NCBI GenBank assembly: GCA_963777735.1
Contig: CAVZRQ010000008.1
Location: 1,116,001 to 1,180,000, forward strand
Source: ZC4RG30 sp963777735
Lineage (GTDB): Bacteria > Pseudomonadota > Gammaproteobacteria > Steroidobacterales > Steroidobacteraceae
DNA length: 64,000 bases
Reading direction: 5' to 3'
Positions 1 to 8,426 of the stretch are shown one piece after another (the first letter of the stretch is position 1; each line of letters begins with the position of its first letter). The position numbers and the translations under genes were made by a program. The notes beneath the pieces are model-generated. The model saw nothing but the letters and a program-made list of their open reading frames with translations, searched no databases and was not told where the DNA came from.

Positions 1-1309
1 GAGCCTCCGACAAAACGCGTTGCATGATGCTGGCATTTCTCTGTAGCGCTGCTGCTCGCTCGGCCGGAATCATGTTGGAAACGGCGTTATTGGCTGAAAT
101 CAGTGCCGCCCAGGCCAGATCGAAGTCAGGATCCAGCCGTGCCGCCTCCTCAAAGTGCTGCGCGGCCTGCAGAATCAGTTCGGGTTGCTGCACGCTCCTC
201 AACTTGCTGACGCCGAGCAGGTAGGCCTCATACGCCGCCATGTTCTGCGTGCCGCCGGCCACCCGGCCACTGCCGCTGATGGTCAGCTTCAGTTTCTCCG
301 ACACCGCCATCGCGATCTCGTCCTGGATCTCGAAGACGTTCTTGAACTCCCGGTCATAGGTCTCGGACCACAGGTGCGAGCCGTCGGCCGGATTGATCAG
401 CTGCGCCGTGATGCGCAGCTGGTTGCCGGAGCGGCGCACGCTGCCTTCGAGAATATGGTTCACGCCCAGCATCTCGCCGATCTTGCGCAGGTCTTCGTTC
501 TTGCCCTTGAACGAGAACGAGGACGTACGGCCGATCACGCGCAGCTTCGGGATCTGCGCCAGCTGGTTCAGCAGTTCTTCGGAGAGACCATCGGCAAAGT
601 ACTCCTGCTCCTTGTCGGAGGACATGTTCACGAAGGGGAGTACGGCGATCGAAGGATCTTCGGTGTTGCGCGCAGTCGCCGCTGGCGCTTCCGCTGCCGC
701 ACCCCCGGTCTGGCTGGGCGCTCTGGCAGGAAAGAACTTCCACACCGCACCGATGGCCAGTGCCGCTACCAGCAGCGCTGCAATGCCCAGGGCCAGTCCG
801 CGCGATCTCTTCGCCGGAACTGTTGGCGTTGAGTGCGCCAGGCCCGGAGCAATACCCGTACGCCCGGTCGATGCGGAGCCGAGGTGTCGCCGCACGGATT
901 CGGCGAGCTTCATCGCGGCAGGTTCGATGCCCCCCGCCCCTGTCTCGATCCACTGCGACTCGCTGAGGAAATACTCAAAGGCGCGCGGCAGGGGCGTGGC
1001 GTCGGTGCGCAGGGCCACGATGCGCTTGTTCTTCGACGAAGCCCGCTCCAGCTCCTTGCCAACATGGGCCGAGGCCACCGAGTGGCCCGAGAGCACCAGC
1101 ACGACCACCCGGGAATCGTTGATGGCGCGAACGATCTCATCGGCATAGAGGGCGCCCGGCTCCACGTCCCGCGGCGCGATCCAGCAGCTGACGCCGGCAC
1201 GCTCCAGCGCACCGACCACCTGGTTGGCGGTGGGGGCATCCTGCGAGGCATAGCTGATGAAGGCGGTTCGCGCCGCTGCGTCAGCCGTCGTTTCGCCCGC
1301 CTCAGCCAT
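1..1309 (-). CDS. TIR domain / TolB-like / TPR protein, 3' end beyond window
   Basis: The reading frame opens with ATG at 1309 and is still open at base 1, so about 436 residues are visible and the C-terminus is missing. Residues ~14-140 form a TIR domain (FISYASQD start, CWIAPRDV, then GKELERA with Glu86/Glu88 at the position of the catalytic Glu in NAD-cleaving TIRs). A hydrophobic segment at ~170-192 is a likely membrane span. Residues ~218-345 match the TolB/FlgO-like domain found next to TPRs in adenylate-cyclase-like proteins (IAVLPFVNMS, YFADGLSEEL). TPR-like helices begin near 360. Cytoplasmic TIR with TPRs beyond the membrane is the likely layout. Signalling or NADase activity is inference; a defence role is not shown by the neighbours, which are purine genes. 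It lies 128 bp downstream of guaA on the same strand. Confidence 0.8.
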   Translation of the reverse strand, partial: MAEAGETTADAAARTAFISYASQDAPTANQVVGALERAGVSCWIAPRDVEPGALYADEIVRAINDSRVVVLVLSGHSVASAHVGKELERASSKNKRIVALRTDATPLPRAFEYFLSESQWIETGAGGIEPAAMKLAESVRRHLGSASTGRTGIAPGLAHSTPTVPAKRSRGLALGIAALLVAALAIGAVWKFFPARAPSQTGGAAAEAPAATARNTEDPSIAVLPFVNMSSDKEQEYFADGLSEELLNQLAQIPKLRVIGRTSSFSFKGKNEDLRKIGEMLGVNHILEGSVRRSGNQLRITAQLINPADGSHLWSETYDREFKNVFEIQDEIAMAVSEKLKLTISGSGRVAGGTQNMAAYEAYLLGVSKLRSVQQPELILQAAQHFEEAARLDPDFDLAWAALISANNAVSNMIPAERAAALQRNASIMQRVLSEA

Positions 1310-1437
1310 GATGCGTCCCTTCTGCCCGGCTTCTTGCTGGGGTCAGAGGATACGCGATGGAGGTGAAAAAGGGACGGCGGGCGGGGCCGGGTGATCGAGC
1401 GCAGTCAGGCCCACAGGCTGATTCCCCGGTCTTGGAC

Positions 1438-3027
1438 TCACTCCCACTCGATCGTCGCCGGCGGCTTCCCGCTGATGTCGTAAACCACCCGCGAAACACC
1501 CTTCACCTCATTCACGATCCGCCGCGAGCAGACATCCAGCAGCTCATACGGCAGATGCGCCCACTGCGCCGTCATGAAATCAATCGTCTCCACCGCGCGC
1601 AACGCGATCACCGGCTCGTGCCGCCGCCCGTCTCCCGTCACGCCCACACTCTTCACCGGCAGAAACACCGCGAACGCCTGGCTGGTCTTCTCGTACCACC
1701 CGGCCTTGCGCAGTTCCTCGATGAAGATGTGATCGGCCAGCCGCAGCGTCTCGGCCACAGGCGCCGTTACCTCGCCGAGGATACGCACACCGAGGCCCGG
1801 CCCCGGGAACGGATGGCGATACACCATCTCGGCCGGCAGCCCGAGCTCCACGCCCACGCGCCGCACTTCGTCCTTGAACAGCTCGCGCAGCGGCTCGACC
1901 AGTTTCATCTTCATGTGCGCGGGCAGGCCACCGACATTGTGGTGGCTCTTGATCACATGCGCCTTGCCGGTCTTGCTGCCGGCGGATTCGATCACGTCGG
2001 GGTAGATGGTGCCCTGCGCGAGGAACTCCACGCCTTCGAGCTTCGTGGCTTCTTCGTCGAACACCTCGATGAACAGCCGGCCGATGATCTTGCGCTTGGC
2101 TTCGGGGTCGTCCACGCCCTTGAGCTCGCGGAAGTAGCGCTCGGCGGCGTTCACGCGGATGACCTTCACGCCGAGGTTCTTCTCGAACACGCGCATGACC
2201 TGATCGCCTTCCTGGTGGCGCAGCAGGCCATGATCGACGAACACGCAGGTGAGCTGATCGCCGATGGCCTTGTGCAGCAGCGCGGCGACCACGGAGGAAT
2301 CGACACCACCGGAAAGACCGAGCAGCACCTTGCCCTTGCCCACCTGCGCGCGCACGCGGGCGATGGCGTCTTCGATGATGTTGCCGGGGTTCCAGCTGTT
2401 GCCGCAGCCGCAGATATCGTGCACGAAGCGCCCGTAGATGCGCGTTCCCTGTTTGGTGTGGGTGACCTCTGGGTGGAACTGCAGCGCGTAGAACTTGCGT
2501 CCTTCGTCGGCCATGCCCGCATGGGGCACGTCGCCGGTGGAGGCAATGAGCTTGAAGCCCTTCGGCAGTTCAGTGACGCGATCGCCGTGGCTCATCCACA
2601 CATCGAGCAGGCCATGGCCTTCGGCAGTGACGCGATCTTCGATGTCCTTCAGCAGCGAAGAATGGCCGCGGGCGCGCACTTCGGCATAACCGAATTCGTG
2701 CACGTCGCCCTTCTCCACTTTGCCGCCGAGCTGCACGGCCATGGTCTGCATGCCGTAGCAGATGCCGAGCACGGGAATGCCGAAGTCGAATACGGCCTGT
2801 GGCGCTGCGGGGGCATTGGCCTGCAGCACGGACTCGGGGCCGCCGGAGAGGATGATGCCCTTGGGCTGGAAGGCGATGACATCGGCGTTGTCGACATCCC
2901 AGGGGTGGATCTCACAGTAGACGCCGAGCTCGCGTACGCGGCGGGCGATGAGCTGCGTGTATTGGGAGCCGAAATCGAGGATCAGGATCTTGTGGGCGTG
3001 AATGTCGGCGACAGTCGCTGCACTCAT
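1438..3027 (-). CDS. guaA: GMP synthase (glutamine-hydrolysing)
   Basis: The 529-residue product converts XMP to GMP with glutamine and ATP, the last step of GMP synthesis in the cytosol. The N-terminal class I glutamine amidotransferase starts ILDFGSQYTQ and carries the nucleophile in GICYGMQ plus LQFHPEV. The ATP pyrophosphatase P-loop is LGLSGGVDSSV, and the dimerisation domain ends SGKPPATIEWE, the family C-terminus. Length matches E. coli GuaA (525). The start ATG overlaps the guaB stop as ATGA, so the two genes are translationally coupled in a guaBA operon. Confidence 0.98.
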   Translation of the reverse strand: MSAATVADIHAHKILILDFGSQYTQLIARRVRELGVYCEIHPWDVDNADVIAFQPKGIILSGGPESVLQANAPAAPQAVFDFGIPVLGICYGMQTMAVQLGGKVEKGDVHEFGYAEVRARGHSSLLKDIEDRVTAEGHGLLDVWMSHGDRVTELPKGFKLIASTGDVPHAGMADEGRKFYALQFHPEVTHTKQGTRIYGRFVHDICGCGNSWNPGNIIEDAIARVRAQVGKGKVLLGLSGGVDSSVVAALLHKAIGDQLTCVFVDHGLLRHQEGDQVMRVFEKNLGVKVIRVNAAERYFRELKGVDDPEAKRKIIGRLFIEVFDEEATKLEGVEFLAQGTIYPDVIESAGSKTGKAHVIKSHHNVGGLPAHMKMKLVEPLRELFKDEVRRVGVELGLPAEMVYRHPFPGPGLGVRILGEVTAPVAETLRLADHIFIEELRKAGWYEKTSQAFAVFLPVKSVGVTGDGRRHEPVIALRAVETIDFMTAQWAHLPYELLDVCSRRIVNEVKGVSRVVYDISGKPPATIEWE

Positions 3028-4493
3028 CTCGAAACCCGGTAGTTCGGCGCTTCCTTGGTGATCTGCACATCGTGCACATGGCTCTCGCGCATGCCAGCAC
3101 CGGTGATCCGCACGAAATGCGGCTTCGTCCGCATCTCCTCGATCGACCGCGTGCCGGTATAGACCATCGCGGCGCGCAGGCCACCCGAGAGCTGATACAG
3201 GATCGAAACCAGGCTGCCCTTGTACAGCACACGGCCTTCAATGCCTTCCGGCACCAGCTTTTCGAGCTCGCTGGAATTGTCCTGGAAGTAGCGATCGGCC
3301 GAGCCATGCTTCTGCGACATGGCGCCGAGCGAGCCCATGCCGCGATAACTCTTGTACGAAGCCCCCTGGTAGAGCTCGACTTCGCCGGGGGATTCTTCGG
3401 TGCCGGCGAACAGGCCGCCGATCATCACGGCATGTGCACCCGCCACGAGCGCCTTGGCGATGTCGCCGGAGTAGCGGATGCCACCGTCTGCGATCAATGG
3501 AATGCCTGACCCCTTCAGCGCCTTCGCCACATTGGCCACGGCGGAGATCTGCGGCACGCCCACACCGGCCACGATGCGCGTGGTGCAGATGGAGCCCGGA
3601 CCGATGCCGACCTTCACGCCATCGGCGCCTGCCTTCGCCAGGGCGAGCGCGGCTTCGCCAGTGACGATATTGCCGCCGATCACCTGCAATTCGGGCCATC
3701 TGCGCTTGATGGCGGTGACAGTATCGAGCACCCAGCGGGTGTGACCATGCGCGGTATCGACCACGATCACATCGACGCCCGCTTCCTGCAGCGCAGCCAC
3801 GCGATCGAGCGTATCGGCCGTAGTGCCGACGGCAGCACCGACGCGCAGGCGGCCATTCTCATCCTTGCTGGCGCGGGGAAAATCCTTCGCCTTCTGGATG
3901 TCCTTCACGGTGATCATGCCCTTGAGGTTCGACTGGGCATCGACCACCAGCACCTTCTCGATGCGGTGCTTGTGGAACAGGCCGAGCACTTCGTCCTTGG
4001 GCGCGTTCTCGCGCACGGTGATGAGCTGCTCGCGCGGCGTCATCACCGACGACACGGGCGCATCCATCTTGGTTTCGAAACGCAGGTCGCGGTGCGTGAC
4101 GATGCCCACGGCCTGATTGCCATTGACCACCGGCACGCCGGAGATGCCGCGCGAACGCGTGAGCTCCAGCACCTCGCGGATGGTCATCTCGGGGGTGACG
4201 GTGACGGGCTCGCGGATCACGCCGCTCTCGAACTTCTTCACGCGGGCCACTTCGCGGGCCTGCGCTTCGATGTTCATGTTCTTGTGGATGATGCCCATGC
4301 CGCCTTCCTGCGCCATGGTGATGGCGAGGCGCGCCTCGGTGACGGTATCCATGGCGCTGGAGAGGATGGGTAACCCCAGGCGCACCGTGCGGGTGAGCTG
4401 TGTGCCGAGGTCGATTTCTTTGGCGAGGACATCGGAGCTGGCGGGCACCAGGAGGACGTCGTCGAACGTGAGGGACTCTTCGAGGATTCGCAT
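3024..4493 (-). CDS. guaB: IMP dehydrogenase
   Basis: The 489-residue product oxidises IMP to XMP with NAD+, the committed step to guanine nucleotides. The start at 4493 gives MRILEESLTFDDVLL, the usual N-terminus; an in-frame extension upstream to 4622 is Arg-rich and not family-like. A (beta/alpha)8 barrel is interrupted by two CBS domains (~residues 95-205). The catalytic loop is GIGPGSICTTR with the Cys nucleophile. Flap and monovalent-cation motifs follow. It overlaps guaA by 4 bp and is the upstream gene of the pair. Confidence 0.98.
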   Translation of the reverse strand: MRILEESLTFDDVLLVPASSDVLAKEIDLGTQLTRTVRLGLPILSSAMDTVTEARLAITMAQEGGMGIIHKNMNIEAQAREVARVKKFESGVIREPVTVTPEMTIREVLELTRSRGISGVPVVNGNQAVGIVTHRDLRFETKMDAPVSSVMTPREQLITVRENAPKDEVLGLFHKHRIEKVLVVDAQSNLKGMITVKDIQKAKDFPRASKDENGRLRVGAAVGTTADTLDRVAALQEAGVDVIVVDTAHGHTRWVLDTVTAIKRRWPELQVIGGNIVTGEAALALAKAGADGVKVGIGPGSICTTRIVAGVGVPQISAVANVAKALKGSGIPLIADGGIRYSGDIAKALVAGAHAVMIGGLFAGTEESPGEVELYQGASYKSYRGMGSLGAMSQKHGSADRYFQDNSSELEKLVPEGIEGRVLYKGSLVSILYQLSGGLRAAMVYTGTRSIEEMRTKPHFVRITGAGMRESHVHDVQITKEAPNYRVSR

Positions 4494-4513
4494 GTCCCAT
4501 TTTACGCACTTGC

Positions 4514-4545
4514 GGCGGGCGGGTAAACCGCTACAACCGCCCGCC
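4514..4545. promoter_or_regulatory. GC-rich hairpin upstream of guaB
   Basis: A perfect 9-bp inverted repeat (GGCGGGCGG at 4514-4522, CCGCCCGCC at 4537-4545, 14-nt loop) lies 21-52 bases before the guaB start. There is no T-tract after it on the guaB strand, so it is not a canonical terminator for the upstream glyoxalase gene. It may be a leader structure or a partial transcription barrier. Function is not shown. Confidence 0.4.
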
Positions 4546-4578
4546 CGGGCAAGAACTGCGCTGCTGGGCCGCCTCTCG

Positions 4579-4950
4579 TCAGTCCTCGTCCGCCGCGTCA
4601 GCCTGCCCATAGGACCAGACATGGCCGTCGGGATCCGTGAAAGTGAAGCTGCGCTCGCCCCAGGGCTCGGTCACCGGCTCGCTGACCTTCACGCCGCGGC
4701 CCTTGAGCCGTGCGTGCTCGGCATCCACGTCGTCCACCTGCACGGCCACCTGCAGCCCGCCGGCATAGGGCCTCGCGCCGGCCGGCCGGTTCTCTTCGTG
4801 CAGCACCACGTAGCCGCTGCCGAACGAGAAACCGGCGACGCCGTATTCATCGGTGCCCAGCTCCCAGCCCAGCTGGTCGCGGTAGAAGCGCTTGCTGCGC
4901 TCCAGGTCGGAAACGTAGGCCAGCACGTAGAAGATGCCCTTGATTGCCAT
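4579..4950 (-). CDS. Glyoxalase/bleomycin-resistance (VOC) family protein
   Basis: The 123-residue protein has the vicinal oxygen chelate fold: MAIKGIFYVLAYVSDLERSKRFYRDQLG at the start of the first beta-alpha-beta-beta-beta module and TFTDPDGHVWSYGQ closing the second. The start at 4950 gives the standard VOC N-terminus; a longer in-frame ATG at 5091 would add a Ser/Gly-rich tail unlike the family and run across the divergent yheU region. Substrate is unknown; the family includes lactoylglutathione lyases, dioxygenases and drug-binding proteins. It lies upstream of guaB on the same strand, 85 bp away. Confidence 0.85.
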   Translation of the reverse strand: MAIKGIFYVLAYVSDLERSKRFYRDQLGWELGTDEYGVAGFSFGSGYVVLHEENRPAGARPYAGGLQVAVQVDDVDAEHARLKGRGVKVSEPVTEPWGERSFTFTDPDGHVWSYGQADAADED

Positions 4951-5023
4951 GGGATTGCCCTGGGGTCGGAATTGCGATTCAGCTTGGGCCACGATTCTCG
5001 CCTGAAACGCGTCAGACTGGGGC

Positions 5024-5281
5024 ATGGACCTGCCCCCCGACGAATCTCCCGAGCCCGCCGAATCCACCGAACCCGTGGAAGTACCCCACACCGCCCTCTC
5101 GCCCGCGGCCCTGCAGGGACTGGTGGAGTCCTTCGTGCTGCGCGAGGGAACGGATTATGGCGACCGCGAGTTCACCCACGAGCAGAAGGTGGCGCAGGTG
5201 ATCGCGCAACTGGAACGGGGCGAGGCGCGAATCGTCTACGACCCGGAGACGGAATCGGTGACGCTGCTAGCGCGCAGCTGA
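5024..5281 (+). CDS. yheU: YheU family (UPF0270) protein
   Basis: This 85-residue protein matches YheU across its core: LSPAALQGLVESFVLREGTDYG, then EQKVAQVIAQLERGEARIVYDPETESV. An acidic Pro/Glu-rich tail of about 20 residues precedes the core. The biochemical function of the family is unknown. It is divergent from the glyoxalase gene (73 bp between starts), and its 3' end overlaps the convergent small membrane protein by 15 bp. Confidence 0.9.
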   Translation: MDLPPDESPEPAESTEPVEVPHTALSPAALQGLVESFVLREGTDYGDREFTHEQKVAQVIAQLERGEARIVYDPETESVTLLARS

Positions 5282-5566
5282 ATCATCGCTGCGGGGCGCG
5301 CTGCCCGGCTGCCGCCAGCACCAGATGGCCACGGCGCACAACGCAACGCCGACGATCCACACCGGTGCTGTTCCCCAGACCACATAGGGATACAGCATCA
5401 GCGCCAGGCCAACCCACTTGACCGTGCGTTTGCGGCGACGCCGCCCCAGCACGAACAGCAACAGCCCGATCACGCCAAACAACAACACGGCCACCAGATA
5501 GGCGAGCGGGGGGATCGTGAGCCCAGCGGCTTCCAGCAGGGCCAGTGATTCGCGCAGGGATTCCAT
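5267..5566 (-). CDS. Small membrane protein of unknown function
   Basis: The 99-residue protein has three hydrophobic segments (~19-39, 49-66, 69-88) and a basic loop RRRRKR after the first, which by the positive-inside rule is cytoplasmic. The C-terminus is polar. I do not recognise a named family. It is divergent from xseA, whose start lies 53 bp away, and converges on yheU. Confidence 0.65.
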   Translation of the reverse strand: MESLRESLALLEAAGLTIPPLAYLVAVLLFGVIGLLLFVLGRRRRKRTVKWVGLALMLYPYVVWGTAPVWIVGVALCAVAIWCWRQPGSAPRSDDSAAR

Positions 5567-5619
5567 CGCGGGGCCACTCTACAACGGCACACCTGCAGGG
5601 CGTGTATTAACATCACCCG

Positions 5620-6825
5620 ATGCAGATGAAGGCTCCACGCGAGGTCTATTCCGTTGCGCGACTCAACAGCGAGGCGCGGCAGTTGCTGGAAGGCGGGCTG
5701 CCAGCACTGTGGGTGGAGGGCGAGCTGTCGAACTTCTCGGCGCCGGCCTCGGGGCATTGGTACTTCACGCTGAAGGATCGCGACGCGCAGATCCGCTGCG
5801 CGATGTTCCGCAATCGCAATTCGGGCATCGGCTTCCGGCCGAAGGACGGCCAGCAGGTGCTGCTGCGCGGCCGCGTGAGCCTGTACGAGCCGCGCGGCGA
5901 CTACCAGCTCATCGCCGAGCAGATGGAAGACGCGGGCGAAGGCGCGCTGCGGCGCGAGTTCGAGAAGCTGAAGGCGAAGCTCGCGGCCGAGGGGCTGTTT
6001 GAGGCAGCGCTGAAGCGGCCGTTGCCGACGATGCCGCGCCGCATCGCGGTGGTCACCTCGCCCACCGGCGCGGCGGTGCGCGATGTGCTGCATATCCTGG
6101 CGCGGCGCTTTCCGCCGGCGTCGGTGCTGGTATTTCCCACCGCGGTGCAGGGTGCGGCTGCGACGCCCGCGATCGTGGCGGCCATCGACAACGCCTCGGC
6201 GCGGGGTGATTGCGATGTGCTGGTGCTGGCGCGCGGCGGCGGATCGATCGAAGACCTGTGGTGCTTCAACGATGAGCGCGTGGCGCGGGCCATCCGCCGC
6301 TGCAGCATTCCGGTGGTCACCGGCATCGGTCACGAGATCGATTTCACCATCGCGGATTTCGCGGCGGATGTGCGCGCGCCAACGCCCTCGGGCGCGGCGG
6401 AACTGGTGGTGCCGGATCGGCGCACTTTGCTCGCCACACTCGCCAACGCTGCGGCGCGGTTGCGGGCCAGCGTGTCGCGGCAACTGACACGCGCGCAGCA
6501 GCGTAGCGCCGAACTCACCGCCCGGCTGCAGCGCGCCCATCCCGGCAGCCGACTGCGGCAGCAGGCGCAGCGGCTGGATGAACTGGACATGCGCTTGCGC
6601 CGTGCGTGGGAGAAATCGCTGACGCGTGCCACGCAGCGATTGCTGCTGGCGCAGCGCGGGCTGGATGCGATCAGCCCGCTGGCCACCATCGAGCGCGGCT
6701 TCGCCATCGTGACAAAGGCCGATGGTTCGGTGGTGCAGGATGCGCGAGAGCTGAAAGTGGGCGACAGCATCGAGGCGCGCGTGGCGCGCGGCACGGTGCT
6801 GGCGCAGGTCACCGGCACGCGTTAG
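5620..6825 (+). CDS. xseA: Exodeoxyribonuclease VII large subunit
   Basis: The 401-residue catalytic subunit of the exonuclease that degrades single-stranded DNA to oligonucleotides. The N-terminal OB fold reads YSVARLNSEAR and LWVEGELSNF, with GHWYFTLKD; the catalytic core includes VVTSPTGAAVRDVL, LARGGGSIEDLWCFNDE and TGIGHEIDFTIADF; a coiled coil and the C-terminal DG/VLA segment follow. It is slightly shorter than E. coli XseA (456), with the loss in the coiled-coil region. Initiation could also be at the second ATG (5626). The small subunit xseB is not in the window. Neighbourhood to guaB is conserved in gammaproteobacteria. Confidence 0.95.
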   Translation: MQMKAPREVYSVARLNSEARQLLEGGLPALWVEGELSNFSAPASGHWYFTLKDRDAQIRCAMFRNRNSGIGFRPKDGQQVLLRGRVSLYEPRGDYQLIAEQMEDAGEGALRREFEKLKAKLAAEGLFEAALKRPLPTMPRRIAVVTSPTGAAVRDVLHILARRFPPASVLVFPTAVQGAAATPAIVAAIDNASARGDCDVLVLARGGGSIEDLWCFNDERVARAIRRCSIPVVTGIGHEIDFTIADFAADVRAPTPSGAAELVVPDRRTLLATLANAAARLRASVSRQLTRAQQRSAELTARLQRAHPGSRLRQQAQRLDELDMRLRRAWEKSLTRATQRLLLAQRGLDAISPLATIERGFAIVTKADGSVVQDARELKVGDSIEARVARGTVLAQVTGTR

Positions 6826-6840
6826 CGGTTTCGCGCGTGT

Positions 6841-7155
6841 TCAGACGCCGTAGAAGAGCAGATCCACAGCCCCCAGCAATGCCTCGCGATGGCGGGCAAG
6901 GTTGGCGATGCGATCGGGCAGTTTGCGCGAAGGGAGGGTGACAAGGTGCTCTACCAGCACAACGTATACCTCTCCATCGATCTGGACGAGCGGACTGAGT
7001 CGACCGGATGCGCCAGGAAACTTGCTGCGTGGAACCAGCGGCGCAATCAGCGCCGTCGCTCCGGCAGCGATCAGATCGGAACGCAGGTTTACCGCCAGGG
7101 GGAAGTTCCTGCGCATCGACGGGACGGGATGCGGAAACGCGTCGAACTGGGGCAT
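6841..7155 (-). CDS. ccdB: CcdB-type toxin
   Basis: The 104-residue product resembles CcdB, a poison of DNA gyrase: an N-terminal MPQFDAF strand, NLRSDLI, APLVPR, LSPLVQIDGE and the C-terminal GAVDLLFYGV, which aligns with the NAINLMFWGI end of F-plasmid CcdB. The three C-terminal residues are needed for gyrase poisoning in F CcdB. Here the Trp of WGI is Tyr and the final Ile is Val, both conservative. The start ATG overlaps the ccdA stop by one base (TGATG), so toxin translation is coupled to antitoxin. It converges on xseA with only 15 bp between stops. Confidence 0.88.
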   Translation of the reverse strand: MPQFDAFPHPVPSMRRNFPLAVNLRSDLIAAGATALIAPLVPRSKFPGASGRLSPLVQIDGEVYVVLVEHLVTLPSRKLPDRIANLARHREALLGAVDLLFYGV

Positions 7156-7466
7156 CAGCCCTTGCCCGGGTAGAGACTGTCGATGCTGCCTTCGAGGTAT
7201 TCCAGGACCAGCTCGCCGTGATTTCCGTGCTTGGCCATGTAGGCGTCTGCGGCCCGCACATCGGCCTCGACCTCAGCCAGGATGACTGCGCGCCGATGCC
7301 GCTCCAACTCCTGCACCAACGCCTCTTCGGCGATCCGCGAGGCATTGATGCCCAGCGACTTCACTCGCGCGAACAGATCGGAGTTGATCGTCAGGCTGAC
7401 GGTCTGTTTGGGCGCGTCTGCGGCATAGACGGGCTCGCGAACGCTGTTAGGCCACTGATTCTTCAC
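7155..7466 (-). CDS. ccdA: CcdA-type antitoxin
   Basis: A 103-residue antitoxin with a ribbon-helix-helix N-terminal half (KQTVSLTINSDLFARVKSLGINASRIAEEAL) that binds operator DNA and represses the operon, and a C-terminal half (AYMAKHGNHGELV) in the position of the CcdB-binding tail of F CcdA. It is longer than F CcdA (72), with about 20 extra residues at each end. The only usable start is GTG at 7466; no Shine-Dalgarno sequence is visible before it. It is first in the operon, as expected for an autoregulated toxin-antitoxin pair. Confidence 0.88.
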   Translation of the reverse strand: MKNQWPNSVREPVYAADAPKQTVSLTINSDLFARVKSLGINASRIAEEALVQELERHRRAVILAEVEADVRAADAYMAKHGNHGELVLEYLEGSIDSLYPGKG

Positions 7467-7468
7467 AC

Positions 7469-7494
7469 GTGTAATTTACACGTGTAGTATACAC
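7469..7494. promoter_or_regulatory. Tandem 13-bp palindromic operator of ccdAB
   Basis: Two abutting inverted repeats of the form GTGTA-N3-TACAC: GTGTAATTTACAC (7469-7481) and GTGTAGTATACAC (7482-7494). Their centres are 13 bp apart, a little over one helical turn. They cover the -10 element and start region of the ccdAB promoter, so repressor bound there would block transcription. Ribbon-helix-helix antitoxins bind such arrays cooperatively; that CcdA is the ligand is inference. Confidence 0.8.
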
Positions 7495-7514
7495 ATGGTC
7501 AATATCCATGCCAA
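7486..7514 (-). promoter_or_regulatory. Sigma70-type promoter of ccdAB
   Basis: On the minus strand, TTGGCA (7514-7509) and TATACT (7491-7486) are separated by exactly 17 bp. Each hexamer matches the sigma70 consensus at five of six positions. Transcription would begin near 7479, leaving a leader of about 13 nt without a Shine-Dalgarno motif before the GTG at 7466. The -10 lies inside the second palindrome of the operator. Confidence 0.75.
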
Positions 7515-7532
7515 AAGGTCCAGAATTCCGCC

Positions 7533-8411
7533 ATGAACCGGACTGCCCTGATCGCTGCCTTGCTGCTTCCCGCCGCCCTGCTCGCCGCCGAGCCTGCCAC
7601 CCTTCCCCGTCATAGCGCTGTTCCGGGCGGAGTACTGGTGGTGGATGTGGGCGATGCCACTCAACCCGCTCCGCAGGTGGAATGGGAGGGCCGCCGTGTG
7701 CTCGTCACCGCAATGGAAGGTCGCCACAAGGCAGTGGTGGGCGTCGCACTGGCCGTCGCCCCGGGCGACTACAACCTGAAGGTTCGCGATACCGCCAGCG
7801 AACGCGCCCTGCCCGTGCGCATCGCGCCGAAGAAATACACCGAACAGAAACTCACCGTGCCGCAGAGCCAGGTCGATCTCTCGCCGCAGGATGCCGCCCG
7901 CGTGGAGCAGGAACAACAGCGTCAGCGTGCCTCACTCGACAGCTTCAGCAGCACCCTGCCAGCCACCTTCCGGCTGCTGCAACCCACGAAGGGACCGCGC
8001 TCGGATTCCTACGGCAAGCGGCGTGTGTTCAATGGCCAATCACGCAATCCGCATTCGGGCATGGATATCGCGGCACCCACCGGTGCTGCCATCGTCGCGC
8101 CCGCCGATGCCGTGGTGCTCGACACGGGCGATTTCTTCTTCAACGGCAACACCGTGATTCTCGACCACGGCAGTGGCTTCATCACGCTGTATTGCCACCT
8201 CAGCGCCTACGCGGTGAAAAAAGGCGATCAGGTGAAGACGGGGCAGCTCATCGGCAAGGTGGGCACCACCGGTCGGGTTACCGGTGCGCATCTGCATTTC
8301 GGAGTGCTGCTGAATGGCGCGTCGGTGGATCCGGCGCTGTTCCTGCCGGCTGTTTCGAAGCCTGCGGCCAAACCTGTCGCCAAACCTGCAACGAAACCTG
8401 CCGCGAAATAG
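7533..8411 (+). CDS. Exported M23 family metallopeptidase
   Basis: The 292-residue protein has a signal peptide (MNRTALIAALLLPAALLAAEP) and an LytM/M23 domain in its C-terminal half. Zinc ligands are visible as His174 and Asp178 (NPHSGMDIA) and His255 in GAHLHFG, with His222 in LYCHLSAY as the catalytic histidine. The N-terminal half is a beta-rich region of the type seen in periplasmic M23 enzymes. The tail is a Lys-Pro-Ala repeat. The active site is complete, so it is likely a murein endopeptidase acting in the periplasm. It is divergent from ccdA and shares its intergenic region, including the operator. Confidence 0.92.
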   Translation: MNRTALIAALLLPAALLAAEPATLPRHSAVPGGVLVVDVGDATQPAPQVEWEGRRVLVTAMEGRHKAVVGVALAVAPGDYNLKVRDTASERALPVRIAPKKYTEQKLTVPQSQVDLSPQDAARVEQEQQRQRASLDSFSSTLPATFRLLQPTKGPRSDSYGKRRVFNGQSRNPHSGMDIAAPTGAAIVAPADAVVLDTGDFFFNGNTVILDHGSGFITLYCHLSAYAVKKGDQVKTGQLIGKVGTTGRVTGAHLHFGVLLNGASVDPALFLPAVSKPAAKPVAKPATKPAAK

Positions 8412-8426
8412 TCGCGGCAGATCACC

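Noticed and set aside
1357..3042. A 561-codon open frame on the plus strand across guaA
   Set aside because: It is antisense to a clear guaA gene and has biased, motif-free composition. Similar shadows occur opposite guaB, the GGDEF-EAL gene and secD.
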